Below are positions 11,070-20,208 of a stretch of DNA of 43,107 nucleotides, piece after piece. The DNA lies in contig NZ_PRLH01000054.1 of assembly GCF_003013815.1 (NCBI RefSeq), positions 1 through 43,107 on the forward strand, in the 5' to 3' direction. Positions within the stretch are counted from its first letter, which is position 1. Each line of letters begins with the position of its first letter. The notes under the pieces were generated by a model. That model did no database searches, was not told the origin of the DNA, and saw only the letters and a program-made list of their open reading frames with translations. Both the position numbers and the translations under genes were made by a program. Source of the DNA: Cyanothece sp. BG0011. Its GTDB lineage: Bacteria > Cyanobacteriota > Cyanobacteriia > Cyanobacteriales > Microcystaceae.

Positions 11070-11633
11070 ATGGCATATTCTTGGTTCAAAGCGTTTCATT
11101 TAATTGGTATTGTCGTTTGGTTTGCTGGATTATTTTATCTCGTTCGTTTATTCGTTTATCATGCTGAAGCGTCAGAGAAAAAAGAACCGGATCAAAGCAT
11201 TCTTAAAGAACAATATGAAATTATGGAGAAACGTCTTTATAATATTATTACCACCCCTGGCATGATTGTCACTGTCGCCATGGCCATTGGTTTACTTTCC
11301 ACTGAACCTGAAGTTTTAAAGTCAGGATGGTTACATATTAAATTAGCGTTTGTGGCTTTATTATTGGCATACCATTTTTACTGTGGAAGAATTATGAAGC
11401 AGTTAGAAAAAGGGGAATGTCAATGGACGGGACAACAATTTAGGGCATTAAATGAAGCCCCCACGGTTTTGTTAGTTATTATTGTTTTATTAGCCATCTT
11501 TAAAAACAATTTACCTCTGGATTTAACCACTTGGCTAATTGTTGCTTTAGTGATTGCTATGGCAGCTTCTATACAATTATATGCTAAAAAAAGACGACTG
11601 GCTCAAGAAAAATTAAGTTCTTCTACGGATTAA
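11070..11633 (+). CDS. hemJ: Protoporphyrinogen IX oxidase, HemJ type
   Basis: HemJ oxidises protoporphyrinogen IX to protoporphyrin IX, the last step shared by haem and chlorophyll synthesis, in the cytoplasmic or thylakoid membrane. The 187-residue length, the start MAYSWFKAFHLIGIVVWFAGLFYL and the later segments YNIITTPGM and LHIKLAFVALLLAYHFY match the family, including the conserved His in FKAFH and the His in SGWLHIKL. About four membrane helices are visible. The final 20 residues are basic and polar. It is followed by a strong hairpin terminator. The product of HemJ is the substrate of the chelatase that includes ChlD, encoded about 7 kb away, but the two genes are not in one operon. 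Confidence 0.9.
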   Translation: MAYSWFKAFHLIGIVVWFAGLFYLVRLFVYHAEASEKKEPDQSILKEQYEIMEKRLYNIITTPGMIVTVAMAIGLLSTEPEVLKSGWLHIKLAFVALLLAYHFYCGRIMKQLEKGECQWTGQQFRALNEAPTVLLVIIVLLAIFKNNLPLDLTTWLIVALVIAMAASIQLYAKKRRLAQEKLSSSTD

Positions 11634-11640
11634 ATAGATT

Positions 11641-11671
11641 TGTAGGGGCTTAATAATATTAAGCCCCTACA
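11641..11671 (+). terminator. Hairpin terminator after hemJ
   Basis: A perfect 14-bp stem, TGTAGGGGCTTAAT (11641-11654) against ATTAAGCCCCTACA (11658-11671), closes an AAT loop and is followed by a T-rich stretch. It begins 7 bp after the hemJ stop. The near-perfect symmetry means it could also terminate transcripts from the other strand. Confidence 0.8.
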
Positions 11672-11689
11672 TAAGTTATTTTATTTTAT

Positions 11690-11903
11690 TCATATCTTGC
11701 ACCAGTACAGAGAAACTTGAAAATAAAACAAATAAAATCAATTATCAAGCAGTTATAGTCAAAAAAAACCCTGTTCCCCGTTCCCTATTCCTAACCCCCC
11801 ACACCCCCCACACCCCCCTTTATAAGGGGGGCAGGGGGGGTTAGGGGCAGGGGGGGTAGGGGTAGGGGGAGTGTGGGAGATTATCGGAGGTACAAGATAT
11901 GAG
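11690..11903. mobile_element. MITE-like element with TCATATCTTGCACC terminal inverted repeats, copy 1
   Basis: The left end TCATATCTTGCACC (11690-11703) is mirrored at the right end by GGTACAAGATATGA (11889-11902), with 13 of 14 positions matching. The interior starts with an A-rich segment and continues through a CCCTGTTCCCCGTTCCC stretch into a long C-run/G-run palindrome around CCCCCCTTTATAAGGGGGG. It encodes no protein. A second copy with the same ends and the same internal order lies at 39329-39523. This copy stops 3 bp before the argS stop codon. Confidence 0.75.
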
Positions 11904-11905
11904 TT

Positions 11906-13663
11906 TTACATTCTTTCTAACACAGAAATGCCTAATAAAGACAACCCTAATTTAAGGGTTCTTGCGGTTAAATCACACAGTAATAAACGGGATGTTCTCA
12001 CCGGTTCATCTGACTTTAAAACAGGACAATTCTCATAAAAACGATTAAATTTCTTACTCAGTTCATACAAATAGTCACACAGACGGTTAGGCAGTAAGGT
12101 TTTTTCTACTTCTTTGATAGTTTCACTCAGTTGTAATAGATATTTTCCTAGTTCAATTTCGGTGTCTTCTTTGAGAAGAATTTGTATGTTTTCCCCTAAG
12201 TTTTCGTAGTTAATATTCCCTTCTCTGCTAATACTTTGGATTCTAGCATAAGCATATAACATATAGGGGGCTGTATTGCCTTGTAATGCTAACATCTTAT
12301 CGTAACTAAAGATATAATCACTGATACGATTTTGACTCAAATCTGCATATTTGACTGCGCTAATACCCACCGTTTCAGAGACATGGTTGATAAACGCCTC
12401 TGACTCTTTTCTCTCTTCTGTTTGTAAGCGATTTTCTAAGTCTTTTCGGGCATAATTAACCGCTTCATCTAATAAGTCTTTCAGTTTAACCGTTTCCCCG
12501 GAACGGGTTTTTAATTTTTTGCCATCTTCTCCTTTTACTAACCCAAAAGGAACATGAGTTACTTCTACACTATCGGGTAAAAAATTGGCTTTTTGGGCAA
12601 CTTGAAAAACTTGAGCAAAATGATTGGATTGCCCGGCATCGGTTACATAAATAATGCGTTTGGCGTTATCTTCTTTGATACGGTATCTTAAGGCAGCTAA
12701 ATCGGTGGTTGCATAGTTATAACCCCCATCCGATTTCTGAACAATTAAAGGTAAAGGATCACCTGATTTATTAGTAAATCCTTCTAAGAAAACACACTGG
12801 GCACCTTGATCTTTTTCTAAGATGCCTTTTTCATCTAAAGCCTTAATAACATCGTCTAAATAAGGGTTATAAAACGATTCTCCTCTTTCTGTTAATTGGA
12901 CATCTAAACGATCATAGATTTTTTGAAATTCTCGACGGGATTGATCACAGAGTAACTGCCAAGCTTTTTGACTTTCTTCGTCTCCTGATTGCAATTTTAC
13001 CACTGCTTCTCTGGCCGCTTCTTGGAACTTAGGATCTTCATCAAATCGTTTTTTTGCTTGTTTATAAAAGTTGACTAAATCCCCAATTTCTAAAACATCA
13101 GCTTGGGTTAAGGCATCGGGATAAACTTCTTTTAAATAGGTAATTAACATCCCGAATTGAGTTCCCCAGTCCCCTACATGATTCAGTCTTAAAACCTGAT
13201 AGCCCAAAAATTCTAAAGTCCGCGCAATACAATCACCGATAATGGTTGATCGTAAATGTCCCACGTGCATTTCTTTGGCAATATTAGGGCTAGAAAAATC
13301 GACAATGACTTGATCAGCATCCTCTACTTTTTCAATGCCTAAACGCTGATTCTGATACAAGGATTTTAATTGACTTTCTAAGTAACTGGGTTTCAGTTTT
13401 AAATTAATAAAACCAGGCCCCCCAATGGTAGGAGGTTCACAAATAGTATCTAAGGATAAATTATTAATAATAATTTGAGCAATTTCTCTGGGATTTTTTC
13501 CTAATTTTTTAGCTAAAGGAAGGGCAATATTAGCCTGATAATCTCCATGTCTAAGATCCCTCGCTGTGGTTACCTGGGGATCAATTTCTTTAAATTCTTC
13601 ACCAAAGGACTTGACTAAAGCGTCTTGAAAAATCTGGGTTAGTTGTTCATTAATAGAAGTCAT
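11906..13663 (-). CDS. argS: Arginyl-tRNA synthetase
   Basis: This class I synthetase charges tRNA-Arg. The 585-residue length is typical. The HIGH motif appears as HVGH at residues 133-136 in [20 protein letters not shown], the signature of ArgS. The KMSKS loop region reads [14 protein letters not shown], the degenerate form normal for this enzyme. The N-terminal Add-1 domain (about 1-100) and the C-terminal DALR anticodon-binding domain (about 465-585, with [14 protein letters not shown] just before it) are both present. The stop codon abuts a MITE-like element. The gene diverges from the GGDEF gene, with 153 bp between the starts. Confidence 0.97.
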   Translation of the reverse strand: MTSINEQLTQIFQDALVKSFGEEFKEIDPQVTTARDLRHGDYQANIALPLAKKLGKNPREIAQIIINNLSLDTICEPPTIGGPGFINLKLKPSYLESQLKSLYQNQRLGIEKVEDADQVIVDFSSPNIAKEMHVGHLRSTIIGDCIARTLEFLGYQVLRLNHVGDWGTQFGMLITYLKEVYPDALTQADVLEIGDLVNFYKQAKKRFDEDPKFQEAAREAVVKLQSGDEESQKAWQLLCDQSRREFQKIYDRLDVQLTERGESFYNPYLDDVIKALDEKGILEKDQGAQCVFLEGFTNKSGDPLPLIVQKSDGGYNYATTDLAALRYRIKEDNAKRIIYVTDAGQSNHFAQVFQVAQKANFLPDSVEVTHVPFGLVKGEDGKKLKTRSGETVKLKDLLDEAVNYARKDLENRLQTEERKESEAFINHVSETVGISAVKYADLSQNRISDYIFSYDKMLALQGNTAPYMLYAYARIQSISREGNINYENLGENIQILLKEDTEIELGKYLLQLSETIKEVEKTLLPNRLCDYLYELSKKFNRFYENCPVLKSDEPVRTSRLLLCDLTARTLKLGLSLLGISVLERM

Positions 13664-13816
13664 AATACTGAAAAATATCTTCGTAACATTTAACGACTTT
13701 TTTAGCTTTTTTAGCTTATCATAATTAATAGGGTAATAACTATAAATTGATCACAAAGATTTATCTAAAGGCTTATCTCTCCATTTACCTAGATAAGAAA
13801 ACAGGGAAAAATAACT

Positions 13817-14689
13817 ATGAAAAACAATTTAAAGAAAATTACCCAAATCTTAGATAGTCTACCCCCATCTTTGATTATCGGTTTGGGTCTACTTTTAGTT
13901 GCTGTTATTACTGCTCTAGATTACTCCATAAAAATTGATCTAGGTATTTCAATTTTTTACTTGTTTCCCATTGCTTTAATAACCTGGTATAGTAATAAAA
14001 AAATAGGGCTGATTTTCTCTTTTATTTCTTCTCTTTGTTGGTTTTGGGCTGAAAACAACATTAGCAAAAATCCTCAACTGTGGTTAGAAGAATGGAACGC
14101 TGTTGTTAGATTGTCTTTCTTTATTATTGTAACCTATTTATTATCAGAACTTAAAGCAGCTTATGAAAGAGAGAAAACATTAGCCCGTACTGATGGTTTA
14201 ACAGGAGCAGTGAATCGGCGTTTTTTTCGTGAAATCTTAGGACAGGAAATTGAGAAACTTTCTCGTTATCATCATCCTTTTACTTTAGCCTATTTTGATG
14301 TCGATAATTTTAAAAAGGTCAATGATCAATGGGGTCATAGTCAAGGAGATTATTTATTAAATGCCATCGTCGATATTGTTAAAATTAATATTAGACAGAC
14401 AGATACCCTTGCTAGACTAGGAGGAGATGAGTTTGCCTTGATCTTATTAGAAATCGATTATGAAAAGGCGAACCTTGTTTTAAACCGTATTCAAGCAGAA
14501 CTTTTAATCATGGCTGAATTAGAAAAAATGCCAATTAGCTTTAGTATTGGTGCTATTACTTATTATACAATTCCTGACTCTATTGATCATGCCATTGAAC
14601 AAGTGGATCATTTAATGTATTATGTTAAAAATAATGGTAAAAATGGACTCAAACATAAACTTAATAATCAAATAAAAATAAGACAATAA
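13817..14689 (+). CDS. Membrane-anchored GGDEF diguanylate cyclase
   Basis: GGDEF enzymes make cyclic di-GMP from two GTP. The first 110 residues are hydrophobic, with about four membrane segments between 18 and 110, and no recognisable ligand-sensing fold. The catalytic domain covers about 120-285: DGLTGAVNRRFF, the metal-binding DVDNFKKVND (161-170) and an intact GGDEF at 202-206. An RxxD motif (RQTD, 193-196) lies five residues before GGDEF, which is the product-inhibition I-site. The enzyme should therefore be active and feedback controlled. Only 1 bp separates its stop from the next gene, so the two are probably co-transcribed. Confidence 0.92.
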   Translation: MKNNLKKITQILDSLPPSLIIGLGLLLVAVITALDYSIKIDLGISIFYLFPIALITWYSNKKIGLIFSFISSLCWFWAENNISKNPQLWLEEWNAVVRLSFFIIVTYLLSELKAAYEREKTLARTDGLTGAVNRRFFREILGQEIEKLSRYHHPFTLAYFDVDNFKKVNDQWGHSQGDYLLNAIVDIVKINIRQTDTLARLGGDEFALILLEIDYEKANLVLNRIQAELLIMAELEKMPISFSIGAITYYTIPDSIDHAIEQVDHLMYYVKNNGKNGLKHKLNNQIKIRQ

Positions 14690-14690
14690 A

Positions 14691-15998
14691 ATGGCTCTAT
14701 CTCGTAGAAATTTTCTGACTTTAACAGGGTTAAGTTTTACCAGTGTTGTTGCTGCTAATTCCTTAAAAAATTACTACCATCTTGTGGCTAAGGGAAACCC
14801 CACCATCACTGATAAATTTGGTCAATTAATTCCTGATCCTAATGGTATCTTGGATTTACCTAAAGGGTGGCAATATCAAGTGATTTCCTATGGCGGAAAA
14901 TCCATGCATGATGGTAATATTGTTCCTCCTGCTTTTGATGGCATGGCAACTTTTTCGGGTAACAATGATGAAATCATTTTAGTTCGCAACCATGAATTAA
15001 GTCCTAATTCTCCCTATGGAGTTAACGGATTAGAAAATGATAAATATGACCCCATTTCCCAAGGAGGAACAACCACTTTAATTCTCAATAAAGACGGCAG
15101 TTTAAAACAAGAATTTGCCTCTTTAGCAGGAACCAATCGCAATTGTTCGGGCGGTACAACCCCCTGGGGTTCTTGGATTAGTTGCGAAGAAGATACCACG
15201 ATTTCTACCATAAAATCTCCAGATAATTCTCATCCAATCATTAAGAAACATGGATATAATTTTGAAGTCCCTTCCCTAGGAAAAATGGCAACAGCAAATC
15301 CCTTAATTGACATGGGAAGATTTCGCCACGAAGCCATTGCCGTTGATCCAAAAACCGGTTACATTTATCAAACCGAAGATCAAAACGATAGTTGTTTTTA
15401 TCGCTTTCGTCCTCATGAAAAAGAAAATTTACAAAAAGGGGGTATTTTAGAAGCATTAGTCATTGAAGGAATGCCAAGAATTGATACTAGCAAAAATTAT
15501 CCCATTAATGAACCGAAATCGGTGCAATGGGTACAGCTTGAAACCGTTGATCCCGATGAAGATACCTTACGTTATGAAGCCCAAAAAAAAGGGGCTGCAA
15601 TTTTCAAACGAGGAGAAGGTATTTGTTTGGCAAAGGGTGAGTTTTATTTTACTTGTACCAGTGGGGGAAATGCAGAAAAAGGTCAAGTTTTTCGCTATAA
15701 TCCGGTTGAGGAAACTATTAGCCTATTTGTTGAATCCCCTGGTGCAGAAATCTTAGATTATCCCGATAATTTAGTTATGTCTCCTTTTGGGGATTTAATC
15801 CTCTGTGAAGATGGTTTAGGGGAACAATTTTTAATCGGGGTGACTCCAGAAGGTCAATGTTATAAATTAGCTCGCAATGCTTACAATAATAGTGAGTTCG
15901 CTGGTGTTTGTTTTTCTGGCGATCGCAAAATCATGTTTGTTAATATTTATTCTCCCGGACTAACCCTCGCTATCCGGGGCGATTGGTCAACTATTTAA
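14691..15998 (+). CDS. Tat-exported PhoX-like (DUF839) protein, possible alkaline phosphatase
   Basis: The N-terminus SRRNFLTLTG is a twin-arginine signal, so the folded protein is exported. The core contains NRNCSGGTTPWGSWISCEED (about residues 149-168), which matches the PhoX block whose Cys and Glu ligate iron and calcium, and MGRFRHEAIAVD followed by YQTED. At 435 residues it is shorter than the characterised PhoX enzymes of about 600, but similar short DUF839 proteins are frequent in cyanobacteria. Phosphatase activity is likely but unproven; some DUF839 members have no assigned substrate. It starts 1 bp after the GGDEF gene. No Pho box was recognised in front of that gene. Confidence 0.85.
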   Translation: MALSRRNFLTLTGLSFTSVVAANSLKNYYHLVAKGNPTITDKFGQLIPDPNGILDLPKGWQYQVISYGGKSMHDGNIVPPAFDGMATFSGNNDEIILVRNHELSPNSPYGVNGLENDKYDPISQGGTTTLILNKDGSLKQEFASLAGTNRNCSGGTTPWGSWISCEEDTTISTIKSPDNSHPIIKKHGYNFEVPSLGKMATANPLIDMGRFRHEAIAVDPKTGYIYQTEDQNDSCFYRFRPHEKENLQKGGILEALVIEGMPRIDTSKNYPINEPKSVQWVQLETVDPDEDTLRYEAQKKGAAIFKRGEGICLAKGEFYFTCTSGGNAEKGQVFRYNPVEETISLFVESPGAEILDYPDNLVMSPFGDLILCEDGLGEQFLIGVTPEGQCYKLARNAYNNSEFAGVCFSGDRKIMFVNIYSPGLTLAIRGDWSTI

Positions 15999-16261
15999 AT
16001 CTTAATCATAAGAATAGTCAAGAATGTCTACAACATAATCTCCCCGACTCCCCACTCCATCTAAAGTTTCTGCCTTGGAGGGTTAGTCTTCAAGGCGAAC
16101 TCAGCTGATTATGTCTTGAATTATTGATAAAAATTCTCATCACTGTTGACAAATATTTTTAATAAGCCTATGATGAAATCAATAAGTGTTCTCCTCTCAA
16201 GGATGGATCGGCAGGTGGAATCGTTCAGCAATACCAGAAACGGTTCCCCTATTTTTTTTAT
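15999..16261. other. Intergenic stretch without recognisable gene
   Basis: Nothing here codes convincingly for protein. The stretch between the PhoX-like gene and the repeat at 16262 has a C-rich segment (CCCCGACTCCCCACTCC, about 16043-16059). It also has TTGACA at 16146-16151, which could be a -35 hexamer but has no clear -10 partner. A short frame on the minus strand next to 16010-16080 looks weakly like the end of an old transposase reading frame, but I could not support this. Confidence 0.3.
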
Positions 16262-16402
16262 CTATCGTGCTACCCACTGGGCAATGGGGAATGGACAAGG
16301 GTTCTCCCCCTCACAAAAGGGGGAGTTAGAGGGGGTGGCAATAGTAGATTCGATAACAGTTTTAAGGTTAACGAGTGTCCTAATTTTTTGTAGTGCTATA
16401 TT
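16262..16402. repeat. Dispersed 140-bp non-coding repeat with ATAGTGCTAC-like ends, copy 1
   Basis: This segment aligns with 42288-42424 over nearly its full length. Shared blocks include CAAGGGTTCTCCCCCTCACA, AGTTAGAGGGGGTGGCAAT and GATAACAGTTT. The left end (TATCGTGCTAC) and right end (GTAGTGCTATA) are imperfect inverted repeats of each other, as expected for a MITE. A central C-run/G-run hairpin is present. A short open frame across it is not a gene. Confidence 0.75.
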
Positions 16403-16547
16403 GTTTAACTGACAAAGCTTTCTATGGTGTATTGATGAGATGCACAATTAAATCAAATCAAGATATAATCAATCCAGTTTCAAGCTTGATGAATAAGTGT
16501 AACGTTTATTATTATCCCCGTACTTAAAGAACAGTCCTTAAAATTCC

Positions 16548-17579
16548 ATGAATCTTGGTCAGTGGCTTGGCTTATCTAGTTTAATTATATCTGGTTATAT
16601 TCTTTGGCAAATTAGACAGGTATTATTATTGGTATTTACTGCAGTTGTTTTTGCTACGGCGTTAAATCGCTTGGTTAAGTGGCTTGAACAATTTAAAATT
16701 AGACGTAACTTGGGCATTATTATTGTTGTCATTGCCATTGTCATTTTAGGTCTTTTATTTGGTTGGTTAGTGGTTCCTCCTTTTGTAGACCAATTTCAAA
16801 AGTTACTCGCACTCTTCCCTACAGTTTGGGAGAGGTTGCGAACGAATTTAATTGTGTTATCAGAAACCCAAAGTCGTTTTGATTGGTTACCCCAACCCCC
16901 TTCTTTAAGGGATTTATTGACTCGTTTACAACCTTTATTAACGGATATTTTTACCAATTTTTTCACTGTCTTTTCTAATTCTTTGGTCATTATTTTACAA
17001 TTAATTTTTGTTTTTTTCTTGACAATTACAATGATTATACAACCTCAAAACTATCGTCGTTTATTTTTAAAACTATTTCCTTCTTTTTATCGTAAACGAG
17101 GGGAAGAAATTTTAACTCTTTCAGAAATAGCATTAGGAAATTGGTTAACAGGGGTGACCATTAATTGTTTGTTTATTGGCATATTAAGTGGTGTTGGGTT
17201 ATGGTTATTACAAGTTAACTTAGTGTTAGTTCATGCCTTATTAGCCGGGTTACTTAATTTTATCCCGAATGTGGGTCCTGCCACCAGTGTGATTTTCCCT
17301 TTAATGGTTGCTCTATTAGATAATCCTTGGAAAATTTGGGCGATTCTGATTTGGTATTTTATTATTCAAAATATTGAAAGTTATTGGTTAACCCCTACCG
17401 TTATGGCTAAACAAGTATCTTTGCTTCCGGCAGTCACCTTAATGGCTCAAATCTTTTTCGCTCAAACCTTTGGTTTGTTGGGGTTATTATTAGCTCTTCC
17501 TTTAGCTGTTGTGGCTAAAACCTGGATTGAAGAAGTTTTATTTAAAGATATTTTAGATCCTTGGAATTCTGCTAACTAA
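16548..17579 (+). CDS. AI-2E family (PerM/UPF0118) membrane transporter
   Basis: The 343-residue protein has the family layout: two N-terminal membrane segments (about 5-30 and 55-80), a soluble segment (about 85-140), then five to six further helices. The conserved region around LLNFIPNVGPATSVIFPLMV and FIIQNIESYWLTPTVMAKQV is diagnostic of PF01594. Members are reported as exporters of autoinducer-2 or as ion antiporters; the substrate here cannot be told from sequence. The stop codon is 6 bp before the start of the solute-binding protein gene, which points to co-transcription. Confidence 0.9.
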   Translation: MNLGQWLGLSSLIISGYILWQIRQVLLLVFTAVVFATALNRLVKWLEQFKIRRNLGIIIVVIAIVILGLLFGWLVVPPFVDQFQKLLALFPTVWERLRTNLIVLSETQSRFDWLPQPPSLRDLLTRLQPLLTDIFTNFFTVFSNSLVIILQLIFVFFLTITMIIQPQNYRRLFLKLFPSFYRKRGEEILTLSEIALGNWLTGVTINCLFIGILSGVGLWLLQVNLVLVHALLAGLLNFIPNVGPATSVIFPLMVALLDNPWKIWAILIWYFIIQNIESYWLTPTVMAKQVSLLPAVTLMAQIFFAQTFGLLGLLLALPLAVVAKTWIEEVLFKDILDPWNSAN

Positions 17580-17585
17580 AAAATC

Positions 17586-18488
17586 ATGAAAAAATTGTTT
17601 TTAAATTTATCATTGATTAATTTATTGCTACTCTTATCCTGTGCGTTACCTACCTCCGCTCAAGAACAAACAGTGTTAGAAAAAATTGACGAAACCGGTT
17701 TATTAGAAGTTGGCATTAGAGAAGATGCCGTCCCTTTTGGTTATCGAGATATTAACGGAAATTTAGAGGGATTATGTTTAGATTTTATTGCTATTTTAAG
17801 AGAAAAATTAAAAGAAAAACTGAATAAAAAAGTGATCGCTATTAAATTATATAAATCAACCCTTTATAATCGCTTTGAATTAGTGAGCGATCGCATTGTG
17901 GATCTCGAATGTGGACCTAATACCATTCGAGAACTGCCTGAATATCGAATACAATTTTCTCAACCCTTTTTTTTAACAGGAACTCAATTATTAGTTAGCA
18001 CAGAAAAAGCTAAAAGAATTAATCCGAACCGAAATTTACGAAATGTTGATATTGGGGTATTAAGAAACACCACCAATGAACAAATCATGGCCGAAAAATA
18101 TCCTTTAGCTAACTTAGTTCCGTTTCAAGGAGCCACAGGAAGAGCTAGAGGAATACAAGCATTAAGAGCAGATAAAATAGATGCTTTTGCCAGTGATGGT
18201 ATTCTTTTGGTGGGAGAAGCCTTGATACAAGATTTAAGACTAGGTCTTGATTATACTTTAGTGCCAACCAATCCCATCGATTGCGAAGAATATGGACTGA
18301 TTTTACCGGATAATAATCCCGAATGGTTCAATTTTATTAATTCAGTCATTAACACACCATCGGTAACCAATATTTATCAAGATTGGTTTGGAGAAATCGC
18401 CCCACAACTTGAGTCGATTCGATTATTTTGTCAGGGAAATAGGATATTAGAGGAAGTAGAAGAGTCCGAAGAAATCAGAGAAGAATAA
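17586..18488 (+). CDS. Periplasmic solute-binding protein, family 3 (amino-acid type), possibly a lipoprotein
   Basis: A signal sequence (residues 1-25) contains LLLSCALP; C19 could be a lipidation site, though the lipobox is imperfect. The mature part has the SBP_bac_3 fold: LLEVGIREDAVPFGYRDING near the start, LCLDFIAILREKL, an RIVDLECGPNTI segment where the ligand carboxylate is usually gripped, then GVLRNTTNEQIM and IDAFASDGILL. These proteins bind amino acids or small organic acids for ABC importers, but no permease or ATPase of that type is adjacent. The only neighbour in the presumed operon is an AI-2E-type permease. The C-terminus ends in an acidic tail (EEVEESEEIREE). Confidence 0.85.
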   Translation: MKKLFLNLSLINLLLLLSCALPTSAQEQTVLEKIDETGLLEVGIREDAVPFGYRDINGNLEGLCLDFIAILREKLKEKLNKKVIAIKLYKSTLYNRFELVSDRIVDLECGPNTIRELPEYRIQFSQPFFLTGTQLLVSTEKAKRINPNRNLRNVDIGVLRNTTNEQIMAEKYPLANLVPFQGATGRARGIQALRADKIDAFASDGILLVGEALIQDLRLGLDYTLVPTNPIDCEEYGLILPDNNPEWFNFINSVINTPSVTNIYQDWFGEIAPQLESIRLFCQGNRILEEVEESEEIREE

Positions 18489-18489
18489 T

Positions 18490-19389
18490 TTAAGTTAAAG
18501 CTTCAAAACCCGCCACCACATCTAATAATTCTGAGGTAATGGCACTTTGACGTTGACGACGATATTGACCATTGAGTTCGTCAAGATGTTCTTCTATATT
18601 TTTCTGGGCCGACTGCATCGCAGCCAGACGACTGGCGTTTTCACTGGCCAAGGAAGCAGCCACCGCACGATAGAGAGACACAAAGAGATATTGGCTAATA
18701 AGTTCTTTAAAAAGGTCTTGCCAGTTCATGGTAAAGGTGGGAAGGGTATCAGTGGGCCAGTCTTTTTGTTCTAAGGAGCGTAACCAATCTCGATCAAGGG
18801 GTAATAATTGTTGAGAAGAGGAACGATAGGAAGATCCCGAAGTGGGTTGATTATAAAAGAGTAAAATTTTACTTATTTTATGTTTTTCTTGCCAATTATC
18901 CAGCATTAATAATATATCTTGTACCGTTTCCCCGATGCCTTCTACAGAAGTGGGTAACATAAATTGATTGGCCAGTTGATAAGAACTGGTTTTAAAATAA
19001 GGCAGTAAACGAGATCCAACGGTTGCCACAAAAAGATTTTCTGGCTTAGATAAGGATTGGAGCTTATCTTTAGCGTATTTAGCCATATTTTCATTAAACT
19101 GACCACATAAGCCTTGATCAGATCCTAAAATAATGGCTCCAATGTTGGGGTCAGGAAGATTGTTTTTTTCTTTTATGGTTAAAACAAGGGATTTTCCTGC
19201 AAAATAACGATCTTTTGCCAAAATTTGAAACCCCATCTCTACAGTATGATTATATTCGGCTAAAGATTCCACTGCTTGTTCATATTGTCGAATACTAACA
19301 GCCGCAAGGGCCTTCATGGTTTTCACTACCGAATATAAATCTTGAACACTATCAAGGGTTGCTTTGAGAGATTCAGGGGTTTGAGACAT
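18490..19389 (-). CDS. ATP synthase gamma-subunit homologue (N-ATPase-like AtpG), unlinked to other ATPase genes
   Basis: The 299-residue protein has the gamma-subunit plan: an N-terminal coiled-coil helix (ESLKATLDSVQDLYSVVKTM), the conserved ILGSDQGLCGQFNE (88-99), and a C-terminal helix ending RQSAITSELLDVVAGFEAL. In the enzyme this shaft couples rotation to ATP synthesis or hydrolysis. The N-terminus differs clearly from the canonical cyanobacterial gamma (which has RIQSVKNTKKITEAMRLVAA). It resembles the gamma of the second, Na+-type N-ATPase found in some cyanobacteria. In N-ATPase operons atpG is the last gene, but here the gene upstream encodes an unrelated repeat protein, so this copy is detached. 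It converges on the binding-protein gene with 1 bp between stops. Confidence 0.8.
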   Translation of the reverse strand: MSQTPESLKATLDSVQDLYSVVKTMKALAAVSIRQYEQAVESLAEYNHTVEMGFQILAKDRYFAGKSLVLTIKEKNNLPDPNIGAIILGSDQGLCGQFNENMAKYAKDKLQSLSKPENLFVATVGSRLLPYFKTSSYQLANQFMLPTSVEGIGETVQDILLMLDNWQEKHKISKILLFYNQPTSGSSYRSSSQQLLPLDRDWLRSLEQKDWPTDTLPTFTMNWQDLFKELISQYLFVSLYRAVAASLASENASRLAAMQSAQKNIEEHLDELNGQYRRQRQSAITSELLDVVAGFEALT

Positions 19390-19434
19390 GATGTTAACTG
19401 ATACCTATTTCCTAAAGTTTAAACATTTTAGTCT

Positions 19435-19471
19435 GTAGGTTGGTTCAAGGGACGAAACTTAACTCATAGTT
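19435..19471. repeat. GTAGGTTGG hairpin repeat, degenerate copy 1
   Basis: GTAGGTTGGTTCAAGGGACG followed by AAACTTAACTCATA is a diverged copy of the family whose clean members read GTAGGTTGGGTAGAGGGACG then AAACCCAACTCATAA. The paired arms are GTTGGGT and ACCCAAC in the clean form. Confidence 0.6.
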
Positions 19472-19584
19472 AACCATATGTGCAGCAATGAAACCCAACT
19501 GACCAAATCAGCGATCGCTAATTTAACTCGCGCTATTAATTTAACACAAGTTTTTTTGTTTGATTTGTGATTAATTTGATTAAA

Positions 19585-20022
19585 CTATTGTTGTGAAGCA
19601 ATTGGGCGTTCACCGTCAATATCTAAGGTATCCACGACCTCATATTTATTAGCCATAATAGGACGAGTTCCGTCTGCTTCAAACGTATCAACAACGTTTG
19701 TGTCACTATTATTTATGGGACGTTCCCCATCTATTGGTAACGCTTTGTCTGCTTCTACATTATCAGAATATGCCAGACCATTATTGTCTATATTTAGAAC
19801 TTCGTTTACTTCTGAATCTGTATTGCTTGTCAAAGAAAGTTTAGATTCATGATTATCAGAATCATTCTTTTCAGTGGTTTGATTGCGTGTTACATAATCA
19901 AAACCTTTAACGATTGGACGAACCCCATCCTCCTCAAACGTCTCTACTATTTCTACTTCTCCACTTTCGATGGGACGAATACCATCTGCTTCAAACGTTT
20001 TATTTTCTTGCGGTTTAACCAT
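19585..20022 (-). CDS. Small acidic protein built from DGxRPI repeats with 19-residue period
   Basis: I do not recognise a characterised family. The 145-residue protein contains five copies of a ten-residue unit: TFEADGIRPI (9-18), TFEEDGVRPI (28-37), ALPIDGERPI (94-103), TFEADGTRPI (113-122) and TLDIDGERPI (132-141). Units within each group start 19 residues apart. A sixth, decayed unit sits at 75-84. The linker regions are polar and low in complexity, and there is no signal peptide or membrane segment. Its composition suggests a disordered or repeat-docking protein. It is flanked by short palindromic repeats and stands alone on its strand, upstream of the gamma-subunit gene with a 195-bp gap. 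Confidence 0.7.
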   Translation of the reverse strand: MVKPQENKTFEADGIRPIESGEVEIVETFEEDGVRPIVKGFDYVTRNQTTEKNDSDNHESKLSLTSNTDSEVNEVLNIDNNGLAYSDNVEADKALPIDGERPINNSDTNVVDTFEADGTRPIMANKYEVVDTLDIDGERPIASQQ

Positions 20023-20162
20023 ACTAAATATTTCAAATTGCTATTTTATTTAAGAAACATTGTATCGCAACACAACAATAATTAAATCTAACTAAGGTGT
20101 TATATTTTTAAGGTGTCTATACTAAATTACTAATTAATACCAAAGCGAAAAATTAAGGATAA

Positions 20163-20196
20163 GTAGGTTGGGTAGAGGGACGAAACCCAACTCATA
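20163..20196. repeat. GTAGGTTGGG hairpin repeat, copy 2
   Basis: GTAGGTTGGGTAGAGGGACG followed by AAACCCAACTCATA. GTTGGGT and ACCCAAC pair as a 7-bp stem. It lies directly after the hicB stop on the minus strand. Confidence 0.75.
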
Positions 20197-20208
20197 ACCT
20201 CTGAAAAA

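Noticed and set aside
15999-16080. Possible transposase 3' remnant on the minus strand
   Set aside because: The frame is short and interrupted, and I could not match it to a known TnpB end.
16146-16447. Short frames on both strands over 16146-16447
   Set aside because: They cross the dispersed repeat at 16262-16402 and have no family resemblance.
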